Notes: generated by a model not told the origin, from the sequence alone. A DNA stretch of 64,000 nt from Granulicella sp. dw_53 (GCF_018449545.1 NZ_JAAVUR010000012.1:62001-126000), one strand, 5' to 3'. Counted from the stretch's first letter, positions 26,494 through 35,810 are shown. Made by a program: numbers and translations.

Positions 26494-27549
26494 ATGCGCA
26501 TGACCGTGCTAGCCTCGGGCTCCAAAGGCAACAGCACCGTCATCTCCAGCGCTCGCACACGGGTTCTGGTCGATGCCGGCCTCTCCTGCAAGGAGCTTCT
26601 CCGCCGCATGGCTCTTGTCGGTGAGGATCCCGATACGCTGGATGCCATCCTCATCACTCACGAGCACATCGACCACGTTACCGGGCTCTCTGTGCTGGCG
26701 CGCCGGCTCAATATTCCGGTCTTCTTTACTGAGCCTACTCATCGTGCCTGGGTCCGCATGGTGACTCCACGCACTACGATGACGTATGCCAAATGGCTCG
26801 ATCATCTGCAGCAGGAAAAAGAGGCTCGCGCCGCGCTGGTTGCGTCCAGTGCCGCGGCTGCCGAATCCGCCTCTGCGGAGGCAGAGGCTATCGCACAGAT
26901 CTCAGCCGAAGCTGCTGTAGCCTGCGATTCGCTGCGCTCTGACGACCCCAACCCTACCCTGGAGCTTCCTCCCGATCCTGACGAAGCGGATGCTGACTGT
27001 GATCCTGTTTCCGCGCCGAAGGTAAAGGCCAATCCTGCGGCTCTGCCCGCAGTGGAGTACTTTCACGCGGGGACGAACTTCTCCATCGGGGATCTGGACA
27101 TTACCCCTTTCACTATTCCCCACGATGCTGCCGACCCTTGCGGCTTCGTCTTCGAGTCGAGGACTGAGCATATTCGCATGGCTGTTGCTACCGACCTTGG
27201 CTACATGCCTCCCAACGTCAAGGCTGCCCTCAAGGGCATCGATGTTTTGCTGTTGGAGTCCAACCATGACCTGGAGATGCTGCGCGATGGCCCTTACCCC
27301 TGGTCGGTGAAGCAGCGGGTGCTCTCCCGCGTTGGCCACCTCTCCAACGACGCCACAGCTGAGTTTCTCCAGAAGGACTACGACGGGGGAGCGGCTTATA
27401 TCGTGCTTGGCCATCTTTCGGAGAGCAATAATGTCCCTGAGTTGGCCCGTCTTGCTGCGGAACAGGCTCTTACTGGGCATCCTTCCCTCTTAGGGAATCG
27501 TGTGCTGCTGGCACAGCAGGGCGCTCCGCTTGAATCTATCTGCCTCTAA
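26494..27549 (+). CDS. MBL-fold metallo-hydrolase (YycJ/WalJ-like) with a long insertion
   Basis: 351 residues. The N-terminus VLASGSKGNSTVI and the metal-binding motif ILITHEHIDHVTGL are those of YycJ-type phosphodiesterase-like hydrolases; later motifs are PFTIPHDAADPCGF, MAVATDLGYMP, VLLLESNHDLEML and IVLGHLSESNNVPELA. Between about residues 95 and 185 there is an Ala/Ser/Glu- and Asp/Pro-rich insertion that splits the catalytic domain and is not part of the family's core (family usual length about 260). Role in the family: a nuclease or cell-wall-linked hydrolase, poorly defined. Confidence 0.85.
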   Translation: MRMTVLASGSKGNSTVISSARTRVLVDAGLSCKELLRRMALVGEDPDTLDAILITHEHIDHVTGLSVLARRLNIPVFFTEPTHRAWVRMVTPRTTMTYAKWLDHLQQEKEARAALVASSAAAAESASAEAEAIAQISAEAAVACDSLRSDDPNPTLELPPDPDEADADCDPVSAPKVKANPAALPAVEYFHAGTNFSIGDLDITPFTIPHDAADPCGFVFESRTEHIRMAVATDLGYMPPNVKAALKGIDVLLLESNHDLEMLRDGPYPWSVKQRVLSRVGHLSNDATAEFLQKDYDGGAAYIVLGHLSESNNVPELARLAAEQALTGHPSLLGNRVLLAQQGAPLESICL

Positions 27550-27663
27550 TTGAGTAGGTTAGAGCCGATCTTTCTGCCTATATCCTTCAAGATACCCCCC
27601 AAGGAAGTGCATCTTTCCCTCCCTCCTCGTTATCAAAAGAGATAGAATTGAGACATTACAACG

Positions 27664-28215
27664 ATGCGAAAATCCGCACTAGCATTTCCCGAGCCTAAGC
27701 CAAATCGGGAGGAAAAGTACGAAGGGAACAGTCGCGTTGTGCGTACACGCGCACTCTCCTGCACCGATCCTGTAGTCGGTGACATCCTCGCCGGTTGGCG
27801 TTACGATATCTCGGGTCTTTCTCCGGCCATGGGTCGGGATTATGAGCTGCATCTCTCAGAGTGCAGTTCCTGCCGCCGCCGCCAGCGAGTCGCACGCACG
27901 ATCGACGTTCTGCTCCTCAGTGTAAGCACCCTTTCCATCTTGGCGTTCTTTCTTGCTGCTGTGGTTATCCATCGCGTGGAGCTGGTCACGCATGGGGGAA
28001 CGCTGCATGTTCCTATCCCGCTCCATCAGGCCCATGTTGTCGCCATCTCGCTGGAAGCCATCGCCATTACCGGTCTTGTCTTTTCGACGCTGCTTTGGGT
28101 TCTGGTCGCCGTAGCTACACCGCTTCCCGGTTTTCTGGGCCAACTGGTCCAGCAGCGGATTCCGCCTCACATCCTCACCGACCTTCGCGATCGCTTCAAC
28201 AAGAACGCGGCTTAG
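27664..28215 (+). CDS. membrane protein with zinc-finger-like N-terminus
   Basis: 183 residues. The N-terminal half is soluble and contains HLSECSSCRRRQ, an H-x3-C-x2-C pattern as in zf-HC2 anti-sigma factors. Two TM helices follow (about 80-100 and 122-147), then a cytoplasmic tail with FLGQLVQQRIPPHILTDLRDRF. No sigma-factor gene is adjacent, so an anti-sigma role is only a possibility. A TAGAAT hexamer lies 15 bases before the ATG. Confidence 0.6.
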   Translation: MRKSALAFPEPKPNREEKYEGNSRVVRTRALSCTDPVVGDILAGWRYDISGLSPAMGRDYELHLSECSSCRRRQRVARTIDVLLLSVSTLSILAFFLAAVVIHRVELVTHGGTLHVPIPLHQAHVVAISLEAIAITGLVFSTLLWVLVAVATPLPGFLGQLVQQRIPPHILTDLRDRFNKNAA

Positions 28216-28336
28216 GACGAGATACCCGACCGGCGCAGATTGCGGCTTAAATCCGGGAGAAGTATCCCACTAAGCTTTGGTTCCGGTTGGGAATTTGTAA
28301 TCCGCTGCCTACCGCGTTAGCGTACTAATAACGAAG

Positions 28337-29161
28337 ATGTCTCCCTCCTCTTATCCTCAAGGCGAAGTTCTTCCCCCTCGTGAGGGGACGGACGCCTATG
28401 GCGCTCAGGGGAACGTTGGTCCGGTCGAGCGGACTCAGTCCCGGGGCCGCAATCTGCTCTCGGCTCCTGCGACCTATATCCTGGTGGGCATCAATGTTGC
28501 CGTCTTCGTCTGGATGGTTCTGCATGGCGTCTCCCCCAAGGAGCCCACTACTAATCAGTTGCTTCAATACGGGGCGACGAATCCTGACTATATTCTTGGC
28601 GGCCAATGGTGGCGTCTTCTGACGGCTATCTTCGTTCACGTCGGCCTGATCCACATCGCCACCAACATGTGGTGCCTCTGGAACCTTGGGCTGCTTGGTG
28701 AGCCGCTGCTGGGGCCGTTCGGGCTGGCTGCTGTCTATGTCCTTACCGGGGTCGCCGGTAATCTGCTCTCGCTCGCGATCAACGTCATCTTCCGCGAGCA
28801 TGAGTCGGTGGGTGCGGGTGCCTCGGGAGCTGTCTTCGGTATCGCCGGAATTCTCATCGTTCTGCTTTCAAACCATAAGCTGCCCATTCCGTGGACTGAG
28901 CTTAAACGTCTTCGGCGTTCGGTGATGCAGTTCGCTGGTCTCAATCTGGTGATCGGCTTGGCGACGGTCTTCACGAACATCATTCGTATCGACAACTTCG
29001 CCCACCTCGGAGGCTTTCTCTCGGGATTGGCGATGGGAGTTCCCCTCGTTCCGCGGATGACCTCAGGGCGTGTGCGTTATCTCCGCAGGCAGAAGTTTAC
29101 CTTTGCCGTGTCGACTTTTCTGTTGGCTCTGTTCGGGTACTGGATCTCCAACCTCAAGTAG
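28337..29161 (+). CDS. rhomboid family intramembrane serine protease
   Basis: 274 residues. A Pro/Gly-rich cytoplasmic start of about 40 residues precedes at least six TM helices. Rhomboid signatures: HIATNMWCLWNLG (conserved His-Asn), GASGAVFG with nucleophile S163, and the partner H223 in AHLGGFLSGLAMG. It cleaves single-pass membrane proteins within the bilayer. Substrate unknown. Monocistronic and closed by a strong terminator. Confidence 0.92.
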   Translation: MSPSSYPQGEVLPPREGTDAYGAQGNVGPVERTQSRGRNLLSAPATYILVGINVAVFVWMVLHGVSPKEPTTNQLLQYGATNPDYILGGQWWRLLTAIFVHVGLIHIATNMWCLWNLGLLGEPLLGPFGLAAVYVLTGVAGNLLSLAINVIFREHESVGAGASGAVFGIAGILIVLLSNHKLPIPWTELKRLRRSVMQFAGLNLVIGLATVFTNIIRIDNFAHLGGFLSGLAMGVPLVPRMTSGRVRYLRRQKFTFAVSTFLLALFGYWISNLK

Positions 29162-29190
29162 TAGGCACCCAGAGTTTAGCTCACACGAAG

Positions 29191-29216
29191 ACGCCGCCCT
29201 GGAGGCGGCGTTTTTT
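29191..29216 (+). terminator. rho-independent terminator after rhomboid gene
   Basis: An 8-bp stem ACGCCGCC/GGCGGCGT with a 5-base loop followed by a run of six T. Confidence 0.9.
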
Positions 29217-29235
29217 CAGCCTCTTCCCTTGATGG

Positions 29236-29583
29236 TTAGCTCAGGGAGGTCTGGGCGAACTTTCGTACCATCGCCAGCAGCAGTCGGCGGTCGCTCTCGC
29301 TCAGGTGGGCGGAGTAGCGCTGTACCTGGGTTAGAAACCTAATTTCATCCTCGTTCAGGTTGAGGCCGGACATCTCCTTGCCCACGACCTCTTCGGCGAA
29401 GAACTCCGAGAGTTGGAGGTCCAATGCTCGCGCGATCTTTTGCAGGGTTTCCAGCGAGGGGACGGTGTGGCCGTTCTCTACCCGGGACAGGTAACAACGG
29501 AGGAGTCCGGTCTTCTTCTCAATGTCACCCTGAGACATCCCTTTCTGTAGCCGGTATCCTCGGATCGTTGTTCCGATGTTCAT
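29236..29583 (-). CDS. XRE-family helix-turn-helix regulator
   Basis: 115 residues from the ATG at 29583 (MNIGTTIRGYRL), which starts exactly at the HTH domain; in-frame ATGs at 29652 and 29688 would add up to 35 residues of no recognisable structure. The Cro/CI HTH spans residues 1-60 (KGMSQGDIEKKTGLLRCYLSRVENGHTVPSLETLQKIARAL), followed by a C-terminal helical region (LNEDEIRFLTQVQRYSAHLSESDRRLLLAMVRKFA). A DNA-binding repressor or activator of unknown regulon, convergent with the rhomboid gene. Confidence 0.85.
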   Translation of the reverse strand: MNIGTTIRGYRLQKGMSQGDIEKKTGLLRCYLSRVENGHTVPSLETLQKIARALDLQLSEFFAEEVVGKEMSGLNLNEDEIRFLTQVQRYSAHLSESDRRLLLAMVRKFAQTSLS

Positions 29584-29906
29584 TGAGATGGAGCCATTAT
29601 CCATAGGTGTGCTACTCGCCAGGACAGAAGAGATTGTTTGCGTATCAGCCATTGACCACAAAGTAACTACCCGCAACGCCCGGGTCAATGAGAAACTTCA
29701 AGCGACTACCGATTCTTGTACCAGCGCAGGTACATCTCCCCTCGATTCAGTGATTTCGCCCTTCCCTTCTTGAACCTTTACTTGAACCCCATTGGGACGT
29801 TGAACCAAAGAGAGCAATACTTTGTGGATTAATAATTAGTGACTAAACAGCTTCTGGCCGTAGGAATTCCCCGTGGCCTGAAGATGCGGATACCCGCTTC
29901 AGACTG

Positions 29907-30413
29907 CTAGAGCTTCCGGCGAAAGAAGACGACATCCTCCGCCAGGTTGTCGTTGTATCGTTCTACGCTTTCAAAGCCCATCGCCTTATACATTCCGTTC
30001 GCCTGAGGCATCGCTGCGGGAACGGTGTCGAGATACATGGCCTCATAGCCTGCCGTGGTTGCCCAAGCTATCGCCGCCTCTACTAACCGCCGTCCCAGCC
30101 CAAGACCACGAGCGCTGGGTTCTATCCAGAGCCGCTTCATCTCGCACCCCCGCTCCGGAACTCGATGCTTGCGGACGATCCGCACTGCGCAGCAGCCCAC
30201 CGCTACCCCATCGACCCAGGCAAGCAGGAGGATTCCCTCGGGAGACTGGTATTGGCCTGGCAGACCTGCCAACTCCCGCTCGAAGTTCTGGATATTGATG
30301 TTCGCCGCTCCAGCCGGATTTGCTGCGAGATAGGCTGCGTAGGCCTGCATCAGTCTGCGGGCTGCAGCGATCTCCTCTGCCCCAACTGCCTCCCGCACTG
30401 CGATTTCAGCCAT
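29907..30413 (-). CDS. GNAT family N-acetyltransferase
   Basis: 168 residues. GNAT core with the acetyl-CoA-binding A motif LWIEPSARGLGLGRRLVEAAIAWATTAGYEAMYLDTV (the R-G-x-G-x-G/R loop is RGLGLGRR), and the following beta-strand/helix MYKAMGFESVERY. N-terminal strand AVREAVGAEEIAAARRLM. Transfers acetyl from acetyl-CoA to an amine; substrate not predictable. Single gene on the minus strand. Confidence 0.88.
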   Translation of the reverse strand: MAEIAVREAVGAEEIAAARRLMQAYAAYLAANPAGAANINIQNFERELAGLPGQYQSPEGILLLAWVDGVAVGCCAVRIVRKHRVPERGCEMKRLWIEPSARGLGLGRRLVEAAIAWATTAGYEAMYLDTVPAAMPQANGMYKAMGFESVERYNDNLAEDVVFFRRKL

Positions 30414-30536
30414 GATTCTCGCAGCGTATCATGCGGTGCTGCTTCGTTTGAGGCCTTCTTCGCGATAAAAACATGGTGTCCCAACTCTCCGTGAGTAGCC
30501 GCGAAGTGTGGGACACCTTGTGTGAATTGGGTGAGG

Positions 30537-30896
30537 TTAGGCGGATTTCGCTTGCCAGAGGGCGATAGAGGCTCCGGTAGGGTCGATGACGATGCTGAAG
30601 ACTCCGTGTCCGGGGACCTCCTGAGCTTCGCGGATGACCTGAGCCCCAAGGGAACGAGCCTTGTCGGTCGCGGTGTGGATGTCTTCGACGCCGACGTAGG
30701 CGAGCCAGGCGGTAGGAGCTGCAGGCATGGACATGATGCCTCCGCCGGGGCCGTTGTCGGGTTTGAAGGTGCTGTAGGTTCCGGCCGGTCCCATATCCAT
30801 ATCTTCAAACTTCCAGCCGAGGAGCTGGGCGTAGAAGTCTTTGGCTTTGGCGAGGTCGGGGGTGTTGAGTTCGAGATGCACGAAGGGGTTTGCCAT
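30537..30896 (-). CDS. VOC (glyoxalase-like) family protein
   Basis: 119 residues from the ATG at 30896, chosen because AAAGGAA lies 7 bases upstream; an extended frame reaches 30947. Two beta-alpha-beta-beta-beta modules: PFVHLELNTPDLAKAKDFYAQLLGWKFEDM and TAWLAYVGVEDIHTATDKARSLGAQVIREAQEVPGHGVFSIVIDPTGASIALW. This is the typical single-chain vicinal-oxygen-chelate protein of the 27-kDa-antigen-like group. Role unknown; could be a lyase, dioxygenase-like enzyme or binding protein. Confidence 0.85.
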   Translation of the reverse strand: MANPFVHLELNTPDLAKAKDFYAQLLGWKFEDMDMGPAGTYSTFKPDNGPGGGIMSMPAAPTAWLAYVGVEDIHTATDKARSLGAQVIREAQEVPGHGVFSIVIDPTGASIALWQAKSA

Positions 30897-31124
30897 GGTA
30901 TTTCCTTTCACATCGGAGGTATGGGAGGCCCGGGCCGGACGAGGCAAGCGAAGTCCGGCTGCTGGCAGCTTACTTGTGAGGGTGAAGCGCTGTCAGGTGA
31001 TTCGATAGATTTTTCGAAGTTTTTATCGGGAGGGGGATGAGGTTGCAGGTGCTCAGATAGATCCCACCCTCCGCCGTTAGGCGACGTAGGGTGGATGATC
31101 CGCAGTGGTGCTTGAAGGTGGAGG

Positions 31125-32714
31125 CTACGCCTTCTTTTTGGCTTTTACGGCGGGAGCGGCTTCGGTGGTGGATTCGGCCTGCTGGCGCAGGGCGTGGATG
31201 ACCACCCGGAGCATCTCTTCCTCAGGAGCTGGCTTTCCAGTGAAGATCTCGAACTGGCGAGCGCCCTGCTGCACGAACATCTCGATGCCGGTGATGATGG
31301 GGATGTTCTGCTGGCGGGCCAGGCGGAGGAGCGGGGTTTCGAGTGGGTTGTAGACGAGGTCGAAGACCAGCTTGGTGTTGAGATCCTTGGCTTCCAGCAT
31401 CTGCGCCCCCTTTTGTCCGGCCATGCCGATGGGAGTGGCGTTGATGATGACGTCGAAGGTGGTTTTGGGCAGCGCTTCTTTCTTGATGGTCTTGGAGCCG
31501 GACTGCCGAGCCAGCTTCTGGGCGGTCTCGGGGGTGCGATTGAGGATGAAGACGTCGGCACCCTTGTCGCGTACGCCGAAGACGGCGGCGCGGGCTGCTC
31601 CGCCGGCACCGAGGACGAGGACCTTGGCTCCGCGAAGGGAGAGGCGCTTCTCGAGCGGGCCGGTGATGCCGGCTACGTCGGTATTGAAGCCGTAGAGCTT
31701 GCCCTCCTGACGGAGGACGGTGTTGCAGGCTCCGATCTTGGCGGAGAGGGGATCGGTCTTCTCCAGGTGGGCCATGATCTCCTGCTTGAGGGGCATGGTG
31801 ACGCTGAAGCCCTGGATGGGAATCTCGTGAACGAGCTTGAGAAGATCGGGCAGCTTGGTGGCCTGGAGCGCGAGGTAGACGGCGTTGACGGTCTCGCGGC
31901 GGAAGGCGGTGTTCATCATGATGGGCGAGAGGGAGCTGCGGATGGGATTTCCGGCGACTCCGTAGACCTTGGTGGCTGTGTCGACCTGATCGATACGGTA
32001 GGTGTCGAGGAGGGTGCGAGAGGCGATCTGGCCGGGGCCAGTCTCCTCCCCTGGGGAGGCGGCGGCGAAGGTGAAGGCTGAGCCGGCACGGACGCCAAGA
32101 ACGCGGGAGATGACTCCGGCGTCGCCCATGCAGATCCCGATGATGTTGGTGTGGTCGCTCATGCGCTCCAGGAAGCGGATGAGGGTGACGTTATCGGAGA
32201 GGGTCTTGGCGGTGGGAACGATCTTGTAGAAGTCAGGCTCGAAGGGCTGGAGGCGGGCGAAGGTGGCGTCCAGATCCTTAGTGCCGGCGAAGTCGTGGTA
32301 GCTGAGGATGAGTGCGATACCGGTCTCGCGGAGTTTCTGGAGGTCGCCCTTTTTGAGGGCTTCGGCGGACTCGATCTCGATGTCGGCGATCTGGAAGCCG
32401 GAGGCGGCGGCTTTGGTGAGGACGTCGAGCTGGGCGGCGACAGCTCCATCAAACTTGCCGCCGTTGGCGGTGCGTCGACAGGTGGCGATGGCTGTGACGG
32501 CGGTGTTGTCGGCCAGGAACTGCTTGATTTTGGGCAACGCAAGGAGGGGTTTCTCGAGGTAATCCAAACGGAACTCGAGGAAAGGGGTGTCCTTGATCAC
32601 GGCAGAGGCTTTTTCGAGCATCTCTGCGGGGGTGGTTCCAATGATCGCGACACAGACTTTGCCGATACGGGGACGAAGAAACTGGGGGACAACAGTTGGC
32701 ACGTTCGATCTCAT
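31125..32714 (-). CDS. bifunctional type I 3-dehydroquinate dehydratase / shikimate dehydrogenase
   Basis: 529 residues. The N-terminal half (about 15-235) is a type I dehydroquinase barrel (FLEFRLDYLEKPL, LILSYHDFAGT, FYKIVPTAKTLSDN with the Schiff-base lysine region, IGICMGDAGVISRVLG). The C-terminal half is shikimate dehydrogenase: YGVAGNPIRSSLSPIMMNTAF substrate loop, GFSVTMPLKQEIM (catalytic Lys), GACNTVLRQEGKLYGFNTDVAG, VLVLGAGGAARAAVFGV NADP site, NATPIGMAG. It catalyses two consecutive steps of the shikimate pathway. The fused order matches the plant enzyme. A Lys/Ala-rich tail ends the protein. Confidence 0.93.
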   Translation of the reverse strand: MRSNVPTVVPQFLRPRIGKVCVAIIGTTPAEMLEKASAVIKDTPFLEFRLDYLEKPLLALPKIKQFLADNTAVTAIATCRRTANGGKFDGAVAAQLDVLTKAAASGFQIADIEIESAEALKKGDLQKLRETGIALILSYHDFAGTKDLDATFARLQPFEPDFYKIVPTAKTLSDNVTLIRFLERMSDHTNIIGICMGDAGVISRVLGVRAGSAFTFAAASPGEETGPGQIASRTLLDTYRIDQVDTATKVYGVAGNPIRSSLSPIMMNTAFRRETVNAVYLALQATKLPDLLKLVHEIPIQGFSVTMPLKQEIMAHLEKTDPLSAKIGACNTVLRQEGKLYGFNTDVAGITGPLEKRLSLRGAKVLVLGAGGAARAAVFGVRDKGADVFILNRTPETAQKLARQSGSKTIKKEALPKTTFDVIINATPIGMAGQKGAQMLEAKDLNTKLVFDLVYNPLETPLLRLARQQNIPIITGIEMFVQQGARQFEIFTGKPAPEEEMLRVVIHALRQQAESTTEAAPAVKAKKKA

Positions 32715-33148
32715 GAGTACAGTCGCGGTATAGTACGGACCCGCCGGTTAGGATTCAAATCTATGAGCAGTGTGTGGGCGTGCCGGTCGGTTCCGGCGCG
32801 GGGCCCGTATCGCTCTGGTATTGGATGCGGCGAATTTCGCCGTAGCATCTGGACTAGACGTGTGAAGATACTGAAAAGTTAGAGATTTCGAGCAAAATCG
32901 TCGGAAAAACGGCTAATACGTGCTTAGCAGAGCGCTTCGTCGATTTATTCCCGGTATTCGGCATTCTTTCAGCTTTTTAGAGCTCAACTTCCTATGCAGT
33001 ACGCGCCATTATTGCAGATCGTTCCCCCTGAGAGGGGAGCTCGGAGAAAAAAAGCTCTGGAAAGTTGACAATAGAATGGACTGGGAGCGCAAAAATCCTC
33101 TGATTAAAGTCAAATTGTAGATTTTGTGTTGAAAGGAAAGGGTTTCTC
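32715..33148. other. gene-free stretch between aroDE-type gene and pgeF
   Basis: About 430 bases between divergent genes. A 66-codon frame at 32920-33120 has no ribosome-binding site and no protein-like composition. The region should hold the promoters of both flanking genes (TACTAT on the minus strand near 32730); no regulator site or RNA gene could be recognised. Confidence 0.4.
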
Positions 33149-33973
33149 GTGAGCCAAGAGGTTGAATTGGTCCAGGTAGCTGAATGGGCGCAGTACGGAT
33201 GGCTCAGGCATGGGTTCAGTACGCGCGGTGGGGGAGTCTCGATGGTTTATGGGCCGGGCGAACTGAATCTGGGATGGACGAAGGAGGATGACGACGCTGG
33301 AGTAGCAGAGAATCGCCGGCGGTTGGTGCGGGCAGTGGAGGGCGAGGGTCATCTGGATCTGGTGACGGTGCGGCAGGTGCATGGGGCGGTCACGGTGCCG
33401 GTCGGAGAGGGAGATGGTGCGGCGGAGGGCAGGCTCCAGACCGCGGAGGGTAGAGCTGTCTTGGAGGGAGATGGACTGAGGACGAGGGTTCCGGGAATTC
33501 TGTTGGGCATTCAGACGGCAGATTGTGTTCCGGTGCTGGTGGTAGATGTGAAGCGGAGGGTCGTGGCGGCGATCCATGCGGGGTGGCGGGGGACGGTTGC
33601 GGGGATCGTCGAGCGAGGGGTTGAGGCGATGCGAGCTCAGTACGGGTGTGAGGTGGGGGATCTTGTAGGAGCCGTCGGACCGAGCATTGGGGTTTGCTGC
33701 TATGCGGTAGGGGATGAGGTTCGGGGGAAGTTCGACGCAGCGTTTGGATATGCGGAAGCGTTGTTTCGAGAGGCGGATGGAGAGGTGCGGCTCGATCTAT
33801 GGGAGGCAAATCGGCGGCAGTTGGCTGAGGCAGGGGTAGAAAGAATCGCAGTTGTTGGGGAGTGTACGGCTTGCGCGGTGGATGCTTCGGGAAGGCGCAG
33901 ATATTTCTCACACCGGGCGGAGAAGGGCTTTACAGGACGGATGTTGAGCGTGGTGGGGGTAGTCGAAGAATAA
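33149..33973 (+). CDS. pgeF: peptidoglycan editing factor PgeF (multicopper-oxidase-like, YfiH family)
   Basis: 274 residues from a GTG at 33149, with AAAGGAAAGGG upstream. Family signature residues: HGFSTRGGGVS, VRQVHGAVT (first His), LGIQTADCVPVLVVD (Cys), VAAIHAGWRGTVAGI (second His) and GPSIGVCCYAVGDEV. The trio His-Cys-His binds zinc. In E. coli the enzyme removes wrongly incorporated L-Ser from cell-wall precursors; homologues also deaminate purine nucleosides. An insertion of about 25 residues (EGDGAAEGRLQTAEGRAVLE) is rather long. Monocistronic. Confidence 0.9.
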   Translation: MSQEVELVQVAEWAQYGWLRHGFSTRGGGVSMVYGPGELNLGWTKEDDDAGVAENRRRLVRAVEGEGHLDLVTVRQVHGAVTVPVGEGDGAAEGRLQTAEGRAVLEGDGLRTRVPGILLGIQTADCVPVLVVDVKRRVVAAIHAGWRGTVAGIVERGVEAMRAQYGCEVGDLVGAVGPSIGVCCYAVGDEVRGKFDAAFGYAEALFREADGEVRLDLWEANRRQLAEAGVERIAVVGECTACAVDASGRRRYFSHRAEKGFTGRMLSVVGVVEE

Positions 33974-34110
33974 GGGCTCACGTCCCTCAGAGGGGCTAGG
34001 GCACGGGTCGTTTGAGAGGACGATGTGGCGAAGAAAGTTACGGTCCTCCAAGAGCGGAAATGCCGGGAAGGACCGATGGTGAAGATGAATTCAGTTTGCG
34101 GTCAAGCTAC

Positions 34111-34458
34111 TTACATGGCGGGCGGATGATGGGGGTCGACCTCTGAAGAAGAGGCTTTTGAAGTCGGCGCAGACTTTGCGCCGGAGGGGTTCACTGTGTC
34201 CCGGAGCTCTTTACTTGGCTTGAAGAAGGGCACACGCTTAGCGGGGACGTCGACCTTTTCCCCGGTCTTGGGATTGCGGCCGATGCGGGCGTTGCGTTGA
34301 CGGGTTCGAAAACTACCGAAGCCGCGAATCTCAATTTTGTCTCCGGCCTGTAGAGCGCCGATGACGGACTCGAAAAGAGTGTCGACGATGACTTCTCCGT
34401 CGCGGCGGGTGAGGTCACCGAGTGCGGTTACTTTGTCGACAAGATCAGCTTTGGTCAT
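34111..34458 (-). CDS. hup: HU/IHF family DNA-binding protein
   Basis: 115 residues from the ATG at 34458, with AAAGGA upstream. The first 95 residues are the standard HU fold: MTKADLVDKVTALG, DKIEIRGFGSFRTRQRNARIGRNPKTGEKVDVPAKRVPFFKPSKEL with the DNA-clamping beta arms (RIGRNPKTGE). A 20-residue Ser/Lys/His/Pro tail is an extra. It bends and compacts DNA. The group of residues in the arms does not by itself separate HU from IHF subunits. Monocistronic. Confidence 0.92.
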   Translation of the reverse strand: MTKADLVDKVTALGDLTRRDGEVIVDTLFESVIGALQAGDKIEIRGFGSFRTRQRNARIGRNPKTGEKVDVPAKRVPFFKPSKELRDTVNPSGAKSAPTSKASSSEVDPHHPPAM

Positions 34459-34742
34459 GATAAAGAGTCCTTTCGTGCAAGCCGGGGCAATTGGGAGATT
34501 GGAGGGTGAGGGATGCAATGTTTCAGTACTTCAGTGTGCCTGGCTCGTCGTGTTTTGACTATGATGTTGATTGTAGACGGGATGCGCGGGTTATGGAAAC
34601 GGAAGAGTCAAGTCAAACCAGACCTTTCGTCAGAAGGTGAGATGCGACAGCGACCCTAAAAGGATGCGGAAAGCGGAAAAAATCTTCCTATAGGCCACAG
34701 CATCTCCTTTTGAATCATAGCTAAATGGAGAGGCGAAGAGAC

Positions 34743-35810
34743 TTACTTCCACATAAAATAAAAACCCGGCGCGTGGTTGAGAAATTGACTGGGGTTGGGG
34801 AAGAGGTCCTCGCTGTCAGAGAGGGCGGCGATAAGTCCTCTTTTTTCTTTATTCGGACGAAGGATAGAGGGCTCGCCGGAGATTCCAACGTCCCGGGCGG
34901 TGTCGATGAGGGCGATACGGAAACCGCCTACTTTATCGATTAGTCCGAGCGTCAGGGATTGCTGGCCGGTCCAGACCTGGCCTGTGGCGAGCGGCTTAAT
35001 TTTTTCGTAGGTGGTGTGCCGGCCGGTTGCGACGTCGTGGATGAACTGGGCGTACATGTTATCGACGAGACCCTGGAAGTAGGCCTGCTCCTGGGGGGTG
35101 ACGTCGTGCGTGGGATCGCCGGCGTCTTTCAGCTCTCCAGCGTGGATGACGATGGCTTTGAGTTTGGCCCAGCGATAGAGCTCTCCGTAGTTGGTCCATT
35201 CCATGATGACGCCGATGGAGCCAACGACGGAGGCGTCGTTGGCGTAGATCTTGTCGCATGCGCTGGCGATATAGTAGGCGCCCGAGGCTCCCACGGACTC
35301 TACAGAGGCGATGACCTTCTTATGCTTCTCCTGACGGATGCGAAGGACCTCGTGGTAGATCTCCTGTGAGGCGGCGGCCCCGCCACCGGGGGAGTTGATG
35401 TGAAGGATGATGGCCTTGACGTTGGAGTCGTCGCCGAACTTGCGGAGTTGGGTGTCGATTTTTTCGGCATCGAGGATGACGCCGTCGATATCCATCACAG
35501 CGATCTGGCTTCCGCTGAGACCTAGCGTGGTCGGGGAGCCTGAGACGGAGCGCATGGTCACCCAGATCATGAGAGTCATGACGAGAAAGATGGCTGCGAC
35601 GGAGCCGCCGATGACCGAGATGTAGAACCATGCGGATCGGCGAGGCCGAGGGGGGAGGCCGTAGGCGGCCTGAGCGTATGGATTCGGCGCGTAGGGAGGG
35701 GGCGCGTACGCGGATGGAGGAACCGCATATGGTCCTGGGTAGACCGGACCGGACCCCGGATAGGGGGCGGGGGGAGGTGGCGGGGGCTGGGGCGTAAACT
35801 CTTCGGCCAT
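34743..35810 (-). CDS. sppA: signal peptide peptidase SppA (short form)
   Basis: 355 residues. A Pro/Tyr-rich cytoplasmic N-terminus of about 55 residues, one TM helix (61-85), then the S49 peptidase domain with LHINSPGGGAAASQEIYHEV, nucleophile S176 (VESVGASGAYYIAS) and general base K228 (AGELKDAGDP), 52 residues apart as in the short SppA forms. VGSIGVIMEW follows. It degrades cleaved signal peptides in the membrane and forms an octameric dome. The start codon lies 7 bases after a TACACT hexamer. Confidence 0.92.
   Translation of the reverse strand: MAEEFTPQPPPPPPAPYPGSGPVYPGPYAVPPSAYAPPPYAPNPYAQAAYGLPPRPRRSAWFYISVIGGSVAAIFLVMTLMIWVTMRSVSGSPTTLGLSGSQIAVMDIDGVILDAEKIDTQLRKFGDDSNVKAIILHINSPGGGAAASQEIYHEVLRIRQEKHKKVIASVESVGASGAYYIASACDKIYANDASVVGSIGVIMEWTNYGELYRWAKLKAIVIHAGELKDAGDPTHDVTPQEQAYFQGLVDNMYAQFIHDVATGRHTTYEKIKPLATGQVWTGQQSLTLGLIDKVGGFRIALIDTARDVGISGEPSILRPNKEKRGLIAALSDSEDLFPNPSQFLNHAPGFYFMWK

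Noticed and set aside
31194..32882. Long plus-strand frames opposite the dehydroquinate dehydratase/shikimate dehydrogenase gene
   Set aside because: Gly/Glu/Val-rich shadows; the minus strand encodes both enzyme domains.
32920..33120. 66-codon plus-strand frame before pgeF
   Set aside because: No ribosome-binding site, no domain, and composition typical of non-coding DNA.
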